This document shows positions 1 to 10,443 of a stretch of 64,000 bases of DNA, piece after piece. Both the position numbers and the translations under genes were made by a program. Location: positions 18,850,501 to 18,914,500 of the forward strand of contig OY727094.1 of the NCBI GenBank assembly GCA_963402885.1. The letters run 5' to 3'. The notes below the pieces were generated by a model, which was given only the letters and a program-made list of their open reading frames with translations, ran no database searches and was not told the DNA's origin. This DNA is from Antedon bifida. Lineage: Eukaryota; Echinodermata; Crinoidea; Comatulida; Antedonidae. Each line of letters begins with the position of its first letter. Position 1 is the first letter of the stretch.

Positions 1-442
1 ATGTTGTATTGATATTTCCAATGATGATATATAAATAAATTACTAAAAAACGTAATTATATCTTAATTATTTTAACCAAAAATGGCGTAGTTAATACAAT
101 TGTCGACTGTGAGGCCGCAAATTGTTTTATTTCTTTCATTTCTTTCGTGACTAAAACGATCATTAGACTCTATATTTCGAAAACTACAAGTCAGATTTTT
201 GTAATTCTTTCTTTATTGTAATATTAATACAAAATACTAACAGATAATGTTTAATTTGGTTTTAATTTTGACAACATGACTATTAATTATGCAATCCTAG
301 AACATATTGATCACCACATGTACAGGTAATGACACTAATTTTGTCGGCAAATTGGCATACATACATACATACATACATACATGCATACATACATACATAA
401 AATAACTGACTAAATATAGAAATCCTTTTTTGTAATAAATAC
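1..442. other. AT-rich spacer, no gene seen
   Basis: I see no coding signal here. The stretch holds a CATA-type microsatellite near its right end. It also holds a 31-bp segment (327-357) that recurs exactly at 46758-46788, inside the hAT-like element. It lies just downstream of the stop codon of the minus-strand MULE/SWIM gene, so part may be that gene's 3' untranslated region. Confidence 0.6.
355..399. repeat. CATA tetranucleotide microsatellite
   Basis: About eleven tandem copies of CATA/TACA with one G interruption. It abuts the 31-bp segment shared with the hAT-like element at 45841-46830. Confidence 0.9.
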
Positions 443-3400
443 TTAATAGTAAGTTGTATAATGTGATGTATAAGTGCCTTTAAAATATCCATCAATTTTT
501 GTGTTTACTAAATTCACTTTTCTGACACCTCTTCTGGCCATTTTCTTTTTTTTCTTAATGACAGGTAATTCTCGAAGTTGAGGACTCTTTCTCTTTCGCT
601 CAAACAGTTTTGGCTCTGCATCAGGAATTAAGCCTTCCTCATTGCTTAAATGCTGCCTCATATACTCTATGGTATTTAGTATTTTCTCTTCCATTTTCCT
701 TATGATTTCTTCTTCTTTGCACAGATAAGTCATATCTCGTAGGAGAATTAGTTTCTCTCTACAAGAAGCAGCTACTTGTTTTGTAAAGGAAGGTCTTAGA
801 GGCAAGCTGCTATCATCTGGGGGTAAATGACACTCTTCTATTTCATGTTCTAAAATTACCTTTTCAGGTTCTCCTAGAAAGGTTCCAACTAACTTATCAA
901 GCATGTGAAGTGGAGATTCACGAAGACTTTCGGGAAGACTTTCCCAAGTCACATCTTCTATGTAAGTGAGAATTGAAAAAATATATGACTTAACCAATCC
1001 ATACACTCACACACTGACATCGCACTCAGCGACATGTCTACTAAGTAACTTGATTGTCCTTGCAGACTTTGATATTTCACCTGTAAATAAAAAAATATTA
1101 AACACAATTTAAAATTGTTTCTTTTTCTATATTTTCCCATAAATATTATTATTTTTACAATTTTAAATACTTATGTAGTTTTTGAAAAGAAGTTCTATCC
1201 AAACTTTTTAGCAACTGACATCTATTTTTTTTTTTATAAAATAATCATATATAGAATATCATAAATTATTTTTATTTAATAAATCAATAAATTAAATACA
1301 AAATAGATAGTTGTGGGTTTATTAATCATTTAAATGCAACGTTGAAATCAAATAGAAGTAATCTGCAGATCATATAAAAAGCAGTCTTTTACCTTAAATT
1401 TATGCCTATCTATTCTTGTGATGTCCTTTGATAATATTTCTTGAGATGACTCGAAACGTGATAAGCAATGGCTAAGAAAAGCAGGAGGCCTGTTTTGAAG
1501 ATAGTGCGGAACCTCTTGTTTGTATGTCCGACCATAAGTATCATCAGCCTTTACATTGGCTGTGATGTATCTGATAACAAAAAATTATGTATGAACTTTA
1601 CCATTAAGTTTTAAATAATTTTGTATCATGCTAACCAATAAAAAATGTAATTAACCTTACGGTAGATGAAAATTTCTGTACAATAAACTATTCTTAGAGC
1701 CGCAAGAAATGAACCCAAATCCCTTTACTTTAATTGAGGGGTTTTAGTAATGTAAAAAACAAAACACAATTAACACAACGGTACCAAAATTTATTAAAAT
1801 ATTTTAAAATATGACTTTATACCGTACTTCATTTTTCTGCTAGGCAGGTATTCATTGTGAAGAGCTGATATCATGCCAGAAATTGAAAATGAGGCTCGGT
1901 CTACTAAAAACTTGTGTTTAAATACTTGATTTTGGCGCTCAAGACCATTGTTTGTATGTGCCTGTAGACCTTGGTCTTTTCGGTAGGACCATGCCCAGAG
2001 CTAAAAGTAAAAATTTAAGTAAATTATCATCTATAGAGTTTATGCAATATATTGTCTTTAATAAATTAGAAAATTACTCACCTCGCAATGTGGCAGCCAT
2101 TTTTTGGATAACCATTGCTGAAGTCGGCAGTTTTTTTTTCCAAACCTCCGACATTTTTAATGTGTTTACAGCTTTTTTGTACGCAAGAACCGTTGTAGCA
2201 TGAGCACAGTGTCGTAAGTAAGCAAGAATCTGGTCCTTGAACTTTGTAACGCCATTATCAGTCTTGCTCACCCAACGGATCCAGGCTTGCTTCCGATGAA
2301 AGTCGCAGATGTAAGTTTTTGTTTCTAGTGATAAAGAAAAGTGTAAATAAATCTCTAAAAACAATGAAAGATCTAGTATACAATTGTAGAAAAATAATTT
2401 TTAAAAATTCAATATAACAAACAATAAATTACCAGGAAACAGTTCCTTGATAGCTGAGAGCTCCCTTTCACAGAAGTCTGTTAAGAAATTGGTTGGGTTC
2501 CAGCTAAGATTTGCCTGTTGCATAAATTGTTTGATTGTAGACAGACCCTCAAGAATGGCTGCTTTGGTTTCCATCTGAACAACAAATTCACCAACCACAC
2601 TGTAACTAACATTTGTTTTGACTGCCAAAAAGAACAATGGCAAGGCATATCGTTTGGTCTTATAGGTGGCATCAAGAAAACACAAGTTTGTTCCATATCT
2701 AAAGTAACATAAATATAATAAATAATAAAAGAACAGTGAAACCATAAAAAATATGAGGGTGATGTAAAACATAATAATTGCCTTCATTGTTCATCTTGGT
2801 TGTCAAAATATATCTGTCCCAAAGCTTCAATCACAAGAAAACAAATAACTTGCCTGTTTAAAAGATGCCTCTGAAATTCTGTTTGATGAGCGAAAAAGAA
2901 AGCAGATGAACTTTGCGATGATTCAGCAGGAATCAATTCATCATCATCTTCATTAACATAAAACTCCTTTGTGGGCTCAGCAGAAGCAAGCCTTAAAAAG
3001 TAGTTATCTAATGGATGTTGCTTCTGTCACTCCTCCATTTGTTGTTTCAGGTTCTCCTGATCTAGCTTTGAATACCTAAAAAGGGTTAGAACGTTGGTAC
3101 ATAACTTAAAAGTAACAACATTTTTCGGTTTTTTAAATGAATAAGTTTATGGGAAACAAAAAGGTACTGTACAGTAATAGGTAGCAAACCAAAATGTGCA
3201 CCCTGCTAGACACAGCAGAGATTTTCAATAATTCCCCATAAATGTTTTCTACTGTATATATATTTTGTAAGAGTAGAGCAACAATATAATTATGGTTTTA
3301 TAAGCTGTAAATATAAAAAACAAACCTTAATGCCATTAAAGAAGTGTAAATATGGTTTCTCAATGTCCGGTCCTGCGGGTAGTAGTCTGTATTTGTCACA

Positions 3401-5432
3401 GCAGGACGAGTTTCTGCATCCGGAAACAATACCGTTTCCACATATATTTTTAAATGCCTCCTCATCTCCTCTGTACCGTTTACACCATGGCTGACCAATT
3501 CATGAATTTTGTCCTTTATTTTGTTATTTATTTATTTATTGGATTTAAAAATCCAGCAAGCTAAAAGAGTTTTAATAGTTTAGGAATCTCATATAAAAAC
3601 CATTATAGTTTAAGTAAACACATTATAAACTTTAATTGTTTTAAAATAATTTACTTTTCACAATTTAAACAATAAATGATCCATTCAAGTTTAAGGATTT
3701 CAGAACATCACTGCACTGAAGTAACAACAAAGAAATCATTCATTTATAAATAATCATAACATTATGATTTTTATTTATGTTTACCTAACACAGTGATTAA
3801 AAAACTTAATAATAATAATAATAAAAATATTAATAATACAAATAATAATAACAACATAGACATAAAATAATTATTATTTTAGTTTTAAAGAAATTAATAA
3901 TTATTTTAAAAATAGAAAATTTGAAGTTTAATTTAATTAATGCAAATAAAAAAATACAAAGTAATTGCTTTTTAAAATGCATTTATGTTTAAATAAATAG
4001 AAAAGAAAATAAATAGACAATGCAGCTATTACAAACATTAAAATCTCAATGTCAGATTTAATGTAAGGTACTGTAAACAAAATTGTAAAACTGTGAATTG
4101 TTATATAGTATTTTAATTTAAGTTTACCTTAAATTCTGGAAATCTAATAATTTCCTTTAATTTTAGTTTTGCTGGGCAGCCTTTCTTTTTGGAACATTGC
4201 ATCCTCCTTCTTCTCTTCTTTCCTGTTGGATGGTCACTCTATTATCAAGATTAACAAAATACAGATTGATAATTATATCGATATTATAAAAATTCAGAAT
4301 TAATTACTTACAGAATATGTATACACTATATTTAAAAATAATAAAATGTACTGTATGGATACCTTGAGTTCATTTTCACGGTTTTCTGCTTCTTTTTTTT
4401 GAGCACATCTGTGCTTATTTCGTCCATACATACACCCTAACGTATAATATGATGCTGTTATCATGAAGGGAACTCCATCAAAATCTATACCATCTTTCCT
4501 GCCTGAAAATCTTACCAAGTGTGATGCAATACCTTTGGAATGTAATATAGAAAAGGCATGTTAAGTATTAGTATTTTGTATTCCTAAATTACAAAGGGTT
4601 GTCAATTAGCGAAATGTTTGTCTAAATATTCGTACTGTACCTGCCACTATTCCTAAGTTTGCCTGAAAAGGTGGCCAACCCTAGGCCTATAGATAATTTT
4701 TTTTAAATCATATAAAAAGGTTGTACATCTATCCGATTTTTCACACAATAAGGAAGTTAGTAAATTATTAGGTTTTGGTATCTTAGGGAGGATGGAGTGG
4801 GGTGTGACGGCAAACAAAACACACTGATTTTAATATAACAGTATTATTTTCCCAATCATTAGGGTGCTAGAGAGAGAACAATACAACTTTTTCTTGATAT
4901 GTGACATTTTTTGAATAGAAAGTTTCATATAAAATTGAAAATTTACTAGATCTAGTAGTACTAGGTCTATCCTAGTCTGGTCCCCTTTTTACAGTAGGCC
5001 TAGGCCTAGTAGTAGTATGGTGAATCATGCAAGGTATTATATAATAATAAATCAAAATGCTCATTCAAAGTGTCGAAATATATCGCAACATGATGCCATG
5101 AATGTATATTTATGGTTTTACTTTATCTTAAACAACGAATAAGGGGCTAGGCTAACCTGGTGCAGATGAGGTATTGATAAGACCAATTTCGCCAATTTCA
5201 ACGTTGTCCTCCTGCTCTTCTACGCCGTTGGTGGTACAATAGGCATTGGCCTGAGGCGGAAGCGGAGAAAACTTTATTTTTCCGAAGTCTCCCTTCTTGT
5301 TTCCAACGAAATGTAATGACTTCGCATTTTCGAATACGTTTCCTAGCTCTTCATAATCTGATAAACCACAAACCCACCCTTTTAAATAGTTTTCAGACGG
5401 AGAATTTAGAAATTTTGCCCACAATGGCAAAC

Positions 5433-5679
5433 TGTGATGTTATGTCTTTGTTTGTACACAACAATATAATATATAAATGAACGAAGACGTTAGTTTGATT
5501 TGGTAGATGTTTATTGTAGCTCAGCAATATAGCAAGTGGTTATGAAACATTAGTTATCATTACTAATACGTCTGGTATGTGGTTGTCATGGCTATGAGGA
5601 TAGCTAACCTAGATACCAGTAAGGTGTGTGGACCTGTTGAACCTGTAAGTTCAGTCACTTGTAATGTAATATCATTACA
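5433..5679 (-). repeat. Left LTR (3' LTR of the element)
   Basis: 247 bp, starting TGTGATGTTA and ending ATCATTACA on the plus strand. By eye it is identical to the copy at 10052-10298. A purine-rich tract lies directly inside it, marking it as the 3' LTR in the coding direction. Confidence 0.97.
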
Positions 5680-5692
5680 TCTTCCCTCTTTT
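5680..5692 (-). promoter_or_regulatory. Polypurine tract
   Basis: On the minus strand AAAAGAGGGAAGA lies immediately before the 3' LTR, where plus-strand DNA synthesis is primed in LTR retroelements. Position and composition fit; function is inferred. Confidence 0.8.
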
Positions 5693-5885
5693 GAAAGTTA
5701 AAATATTTTTCTTAGTATTCTTTTAAATCCGTTATTTATGTATCCATAGTTCATGCATAAGATTTCAAGAGTATTATACTTAGATTTGTTTATTTTTTTT
5801 TTTAAATATTTTTATCTTGTTATTTAAATTTATTTATGTACATGCTAGCATTATTCATAAGTCGTTGCATAATTATCTATATACA

Positions 5886-6200
5886 TTATATTTTGTCTGT
5901 AACATAGTCGTCTAAGTATGCTGGTCGTCGGGCTTGACGTCGTGGTCGGTTTTGATCGGTAGTTTGACCATTTCTGTCATTTGTAACCGGTACGTCGTCA
6001 TCCGAGTCATAGTCGTCATTGTCATATCTGTCAATGGATGGTATTGGCATGATGTGCCTTCTGTTCCGTCTATAGATATTATTTCCACATTTCACAAGAT
6101 AAGATTTATGAGGTAGTGATTTGTGAATTGTTCCAACTTTGTTCCACAACTTAGATGTTGTATCATATACTCTAACTTTCTGTCCGTATTGTAATGGTTT
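5886..6200 (-). pseudogene. Detached C-terminal tail of the Gypsy Pol polyprotein
   Basis: An open stretch in a different frame continues directly after the gag-pol frame breaks at about 6198-6200. It includes a basic, Trp-containing segment (LWNKVGTIHKSLPHKSYLVK) of the kind found C-terminal to integrase cores in this superfamily, then an acidic Asp-rich run and a basic end. It has no credible ATG of its own. I infer a single-base frame change between core and tail. A sequencing error is possible, because the LTRs are otherwise identical. Confidence 0.7.
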
Positions 6201-9200
6201 CTAGAGTTTTTGAATGTTTGTTATAGTTCCGCGCTTGTTTTTGCTTTAGCTCATCCTTCTTTTCCTTTAAGTCAATAAGTTTTGGTTTTAGCGCTGACTC
6301 ATTAACTGGGAGGTTTGATCTGATTTTCCTTGAGAACATCATTTCTGCTGGACTAAGTCCATGCTCGAGTGGTGTAGCACGATATATCTGTAGTGCTAAG
6401 TATATATCTTCCTTTGTCTCTGTACATTTCTTGATAATTCGTTTGACTATCTTTACTGCATTTTCAGCTTGTCCATTTGACTGCGCAAAATATGGACTGG
6501 AAGTTGTATGTTCAAAGTTCCATTCGTTGGTGAATTTCCGAAATTCTTCACTGACGAATTGTGGACCATTATCAGAAAAGAGTACAAATGGTGTACCATG
6601 TATAGCAAACCATGATTTCAGTATGTTGATTACAGCTGCTGAAGATGAACTTGTTAGTTGACGAACTTCTATGTATTGAGAATAATAGTCAACACATGTG
6701 ATATAATTGTTATTGTTTACCGTGAAAAGATCAACCCCAATTTTTTGCCATGATTGGGTGTTATCGGCTGCATATACAATTGGTTCCTTTGGTTGCATTG
6801 GTTGGTGTTTCTGGCATGTCGGACAAGATTTTACTTTGTCATCTATGTCCTTGTTGATGTTTGGCCAGAATATTACTTGTCTAGCCCGTCTCCTGCATTT
6901 TTCGATACCCAAGTGTCCAGTATGGATTTGCTTAAGCATGTCCTTTGTCATTTTAGCAGGTATTACGATTCGATCACCTTTGAATACGAGATCGCCTTTT
7001 ATTGATAGCTCATCACGATAATTCCAGTAATCTCGTGTTGCTGGGTGGCATTTGTTTCGCTTGTTAGGCCATCCTTGTTGAATTGTGCGATTCAGTTCTC
7101 TTATCGCTTCATCGTTGCCTGACTTAACTTCAATTTCCTTGAGTTTTTTGTCAGTAGTAGGTAGCGCTGCAATTATTGATTGTACATACATATCAATGTC
7201 ATCATTAAATTGTTGCTCTGACGACAGTTGGTATGTCGCGTCAACTGCTCGTGAAAGAGTATCCGCTGTTTGGAGTGATTTTCCAGGTACATAGATTATC
7301 TTTATGTCGTACTTTTGCAGACGCAATCGCATTCTTTGTAGACGCAGAGGTCCATCAGCTAGCGGTTTCGAGAAAATTGATACAAGTGGCTTGTGATCAG
7401 TCTCGCATATAACTGATTGTCCATAAAGAAATTGGTGGAATCTTTCACATGCAAACATTGTGGCTAGGCACTCTTTTTCAATTTGTGCGTACCTTGTTTC
7501 TGCTGAGGTCATTGCTCTTGAGGCATATGCTATTGGCGCCCATCTATCATTGTGTTGTTGGAGTAGAACAGCTCCGATGCCATCCTTTGATGCATCCGCA
7601 CTGACTTTGCATTGCTTGTTTGGATCATAGAATTGCAAAACTGTTGCAGTTGTCAGCAGCTTGTTAACTTGTCTCCAAGCATTATCTTGGGATGTTTGCC
7701 ATACCCAGACTACGTTATCTTTCGTCAACTCTCTTAGCGGAGCAGTTATGTTTGATAAGTCTGGTACGAACTTTGCTAGGTATGTGACCATGCCTAAGTA
7801 TCGTTGCATCTCGAGCTTGGTTGAGGGTTGTGGCATATTTGTTATTGCCTTAATTTTCTCTGGATCTGGCTTTATGCCTTTATCTGTCAGTAAATCACCA
7901 AGGAATACAACTTGCTTGACACAGAACTCACATTTTCGTTTGTTTAGCTTTATGCCGTTCTTCTCTATGATGTCAAGTACTTGGCTTAATGTGTCTCTAT
8001 GTTCTTCAATTGTTTTAGATGATATTATGATGTCATCTTGCATTGAGTTTACTCGTGGTATGTTTTCCAACAAGTTGCTAATTGCCACTTGGAACCCTTC
8101 GCTTGCGCAGTTAATTCCAAATGGTAAACGTTTGAAGATGTAACGTCCCACAGGTGTAATAAAGCATGTTAGTTGAGCACTTTCGTCATCGAGAGGTTGC
8201 TGCCAATATCCTGATGTGAAATCTAGTTTTGTAAAAAATTTAGCATCAGCGAATTCGGCCATAATTTCTTCCCTCGACGGTAGCTTGAAGTGTTCACGCT
8301 TTATGGCTTTATTGAGATTTCGAGGGTCAAGGCATAGGCGAATGTCACCATTCCGTTTGTTCACGGTAACGATGTTGCTTACCCATTCAGTTGGTTCCTG
8401 AATTTTTTCTATCACACCAAGCTGTTCCATGCGATCAAGTTCCATTTTAACTTTATCTCTTATCTTGAAGGGTATTTTCCGACAAGGACTTTGAACTGGT
8501 GGAATCGATTTGTCAGTGTGTATGTGATACTTCCTTGGTAAGCACCCAAGACCTTTGAAGACATTATCGTGTTTGTTTACAATATCTTGTACATGATGAA
8601 TGCCGTTAGTGGTGTTTCGTTCCACTGTATTCAGTGACGCTTCCTCAAAGTTTGGTATTATTAGTTGTAGCTGCAAACATGTATCGGCACTTAATAGTGG
8701 TTTATAATTTGTCAATTTGTCATCAACTATGTATACTGCAAATGTTCCTTTACGATCCTTACTGTACGCTATGTCCAGGTTGCATTTCCCTAAAATTGGG
8801 ATAGCAGCATCAGAGTAGCTTTTGACTGGCGTACTTACGGGAATGAGGAGTGGTTTGCTGTTCAGTTTGCTGTATTCCGTGTACGGCAATATGTTAACTT
8901 TTGCCCCACTGTCAAGTAGAAATACAACTTTGTTGTTGTTTATGTCAAGTTGACAGAAAAATCCATGGGAGGGTTTTGAAATGGCGTTACACTCTATTTC
9001 AATTGTGCTCAATAGAAAGGTTTCCTCCTCAGATTCAGATTCCGATGCTACAACCACATTCGCTCTTTTAAAGTTTTTGCTGTGATATTTGTGTTTATCA
9101 TCTTTTGCGTGTTTCTTTGCGTAGCTTATTTTCGTTGTGCAGCATTTTCCGAAGTGATTGCGCCCGTTGCATTTGTCACATATTTTACCAAATGCTGGAC

Positions 9201-9876
9201 ATGATTTTGGTCCATGTTTTGTGGCACACCTTCTGCAGTCAAAGTGTTTAGTAGTGCTCCTTTTTGAGTTACTATGATTATTCATGCTCAATGCATTTAG
9301 TTGACTTGCCGATGCTTGCAACGTGTCATCACTAACTTCTTGATTTTGTGCAATGCTGATTGCCTTGTCCAGGGTTAGATTGTCCCCTTCATCCATACAC
9401 TTTTCCTTGACTCTGGGATGAATGGCTTTCAGTACAATAGCATCGCGCAACATCCTTTCCTCTAGATCGCCATAGTCGCACAATTTTACAAGAATTCTAA
9501 TGTCCGTCAAAAAGTCATTAAAATTTTCACTTTTGTGCTGGCATCTTTTGTGGAAGTCTATTGTTGCCTTGATCACGTTTCGCTTGGGTTTTAGGTAATT
9601 TTCAAACTTATTTAAAACCCCACTCAGCATCTCGTTTTCTGCAGGTATTGCTGCTTGGTCACCATTTTCGGGCTGAGCTGCGGCCCATACAAATGTCCCA
9701 TATATTTCTCGTCCACGGTCCCCAATATAAGTCATTAAATAGTTAACTTTTTGTATTTCCGTCTTTGCGTCTAAAGGACCATCAAACGTGAATTGACAGT
9801 GTTGTTTGAACCGTTTAAATTCTCTCAACAAATCTGGTGATGCCCAGTCCATTGCTGGTTTATTCTTGTCGGCCAT
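6172..9876 (-). CDS. Gag-Pol polyprotein of the Ty3/Gypsy element
   Basis: A 1234-residue frame starting with ATG at 9876, about 170 bases inside the 5' LTR. In order it shows: a gag region; cysteine-rich knuckles around residues 215-250; an aspartic protease with LLDSGAKVNI near 320; reverse transcriptase with TKLDFTSGYWQ near 550 and the catalytic pair in MQDDIII; RNase H around CKVSADASKDGIGAV; and integrase with an HHCC zinc finger (HTGHLGIEKC, CPTCQKH) plus a DDE core (GVDLF, FSDNGPQF, QSNGQAEN). Gag and Pol are in one frame, with no shift between them. The frame ends early, just past the integrase core: the natural C-terminal tail continues in another frame (see next entry). Polyproteins of this type copy the element's RNA into DNA and integrate it. 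Confidence 0.95.
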   Translation of the reverse strand: MADKNKPAMDWASPDLLREFKRFKQHCQFTFDGPLDAKTEIQKVNYLMTYIGDRGREIYGTFVWAAAQPENGDQAAIPAENEMLSGVLNKFENYLKPKRNVIKATIDFHKRCQHKSENFNDFLTDIRILVKLCDYGDLEERMLRDAIVLKAIHPRVKEKCMDEGDNLTLDKAISIAQNQEVSDDTLQASASQLNALSMNNHSNSKRSTTKHFDCRRCATKHGPKSCPAFGKICDKCNGRNHFGKCCTTKISYAKKHAKDDKHKYHSKNFKRANVVVASESESEEETFLLSTIEIECNAISKPSHGFFCQLDINNNKVVFLLDSGAKVNILPYTEYSKLNSKPLLIPVSTPVKSYSDAAIPILGKCNLDIAYSKDRKGTFAVYIVDDKLTNYKPLLSADTCLQLQLIIPNFEEASLNTVERNTTNGIHHVQDIVNKHDNVFKGLGCLPRKYHIHTDKSIPPVQSPCRKIPFKIRDKVKMELDRMEQLGVIEKIQEPTEWVSNIVTVNKRNGDIRLCLDPRNLNKAIKREHFKLPSREEIMAEFADAKFFTKLDFTSGYWQQPLDDESAQLTCFITPVGRYIFKRLPFGINCASEGFQVAISNLLENIPRVNSMQDDIIISSKTIEEHRDTLSQVLDIIEKNGIKLNKRKCEFCVKQVVFLGDLLTDKGIKPDPEKIKAITNMPQPSTKLEMQRYLGMVTYLAKFVPDLSNITAPLRELTKDNVVWVWQTSQDNAWRQVNKLLTTATVLQFYDPNKQCKVSADASKDGIGAVLLQQHNDRWAPIAYASRAMTSAETRYAQIEKECLATMFACERFHQFLYGQSVICETDHKPLVSIFSKPLADGPLRLQRMRLRLQKYDIKIIYVPGKSLQTADTLSRAVDATYQLSSEQQFNDDIDMYVQSIIAALPTTDKKLKEIEVKSGNDEAIRELNRTIQQGWPNKRNKCHPATRDYWNYRDELSIKGDLVFKGDRIVIPAKMTKDMLKQIHTGHLGIEKCRRRARQVIFWPNINKDIDDKVKSCPTCQKHQPMQPKEPIVYAADNTQSWQKIGVDLFTVNNNNYITCVDYYSQYIEVRQLTSSSSAAVINILKSWFAIHGTPFVLFSDNGPQFVSEEFRKFTNEWNFEHTTSSPYFAQSNGQAENAVKIVKRIIKKCTETKEDIYLALQIYRATPLEHGLSPAEMMFSRKIRSNLPVNESALKPKLIDLKEKKDELKQKQARNYNKHSKTLETITIRTES

Positions 9877-10031
9877 TGTTAATGTGTTATAAAATAAAGT
9901 TACTCACAGACCTTGATATTATCCACTGAAGCAAGAAGAGTCCAAAGATCCGAAGAAAACAGAGGTCTAACTTCAATATGCCAATGAAAAAATTAATCCG
10001 ATGATAACATAAAATATATCCACATTAAATT

Positions 10032-10051
10032 GGTTCGAATTTCTGACACCA
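10032..10051 (-). promoter_or_regulatory. Primer binding site (tRNA-Leu-like)
   Basis: Directly inside the 5' LTR the minus strand reads TGGTGTCAGAA, complementary to the 3' end (TTCTGACACCA) common in metazoan leucine tRNAs. The next nine bases, ATTCGAACC, match the complement of a tRNA T-loop. The stretch therefore looks like two tRNA segments with the intervening T-stem bases missing. The tRNA identity is from memory of animal leucine tRNA ends. Confidence 0.75.
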
Positions 10052-10298
10052 TGTGATGTTATGTCTTTGTTTGTACACAACAATATAATATATAAATGAA
10101 CGAAGACGTTAGTTTGATTTGGTAGATGTTTATTGTAGCTCAGCAATATAGCAAGTGGTTATGAAACATTAGTTATCATTACTAATACGTCTGGTATGTG
10201 GTTGTCATGGCTATGAGGATAGCTAACCTAGATACCAGTAAGGTGTGTGGACCTGTTGAACCTGTAAGTTCAGTCACTTGTAATGTAATATCATTACA
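10052..10298 (-). repeat. Right LTR (5' LTR of the element)
   Basis: 247 bp and identical by eye to the left LTR. It is the promoter-side LTR because the primer binding site lies directly inside it at 10032-10051 and gag begins shortly downstream at 9876. Confidence 0.97.
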
Positions 10299-10443
10299 CA
10301 AACAATTTGTGTCAACTGACATGTTTTCAGGCTCACACACAACACATTTCATAACTTCCCGCGAATCGCTGTATCAGGTTCCAATAATGAATATTGAACA
10401 CTCAGTCTGTAAATGGGCGCCAGTGCTGCGCAGTGTTGCGCAT

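Larger units (their letters stand above)
5433..10298 (-). mobile_element. Ty3/Gypsy (Metaviridae) LTR retrotransposon
   Basis: A complete-looking 4866-bp element: identical 247-bp LTRs beginning TG and ending CA, a tRNA-like primer binding site, a polypurine tract, and one long gag-pol frame. It is flanked by an exact 5-bp target duplication, CAAAC, at 5428-5432 and 10299-10303. The pol order is protease, reverse transcriptase, RNase H, integrase, which is diagnostic of Ty3/Gypsy. Identical LTRs imply a recent insertion. It sits in the first coding exon of the MULE/SWIM gene, in the same orientation as that gene. One frame break near the 3' end of pol is described separately. No envelope-like frame is visible. 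Confidence 0.95.
443..10352 (-). pseudogene. MULE transposase-domain / SWIM-type gene (CaRF-like), disrupted
   Basis: Ten exons are read on the minus strand: 10352-10299 (ATG at 10352), 5432-5158, 4532-4363, 4238-4128, 3513-3326, 3075-2854, 2698-2433, 2324-2082, 2000-1823, 1570-1393, and a last block from 1080 to 443; the first two pieces are one exon split by the LTR element. Splice sites and phases agree at most junctions, and exon 3075-2854 appears to use a GC donor. The middle exons carry a MULE-type transposase core (motifs LCFLDATYKTKRYALPLFF and YICDFHRKQAWIRW). The last block starts the zinc-binding SWIM motif with CECMDW, but the expected later Cys and a continuous frame are missing. 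A TGA at 3027-3029 falls in a conserved stretch. This family is known as transposase-derived genes resembling CaRF or ZSWIM3; DNA binding would be expected of an intact copy. With three lesions I call this allele a pseudogene. The family assignment is from motif memory. Confidence 0.75.

Noticed and set aside
6431..8401. Plus-strand open frames of 60-160 codons opposite gag-pol
   Set aside because: Shadows of the strongly conserved minus-strand polyprotein; no independent features.
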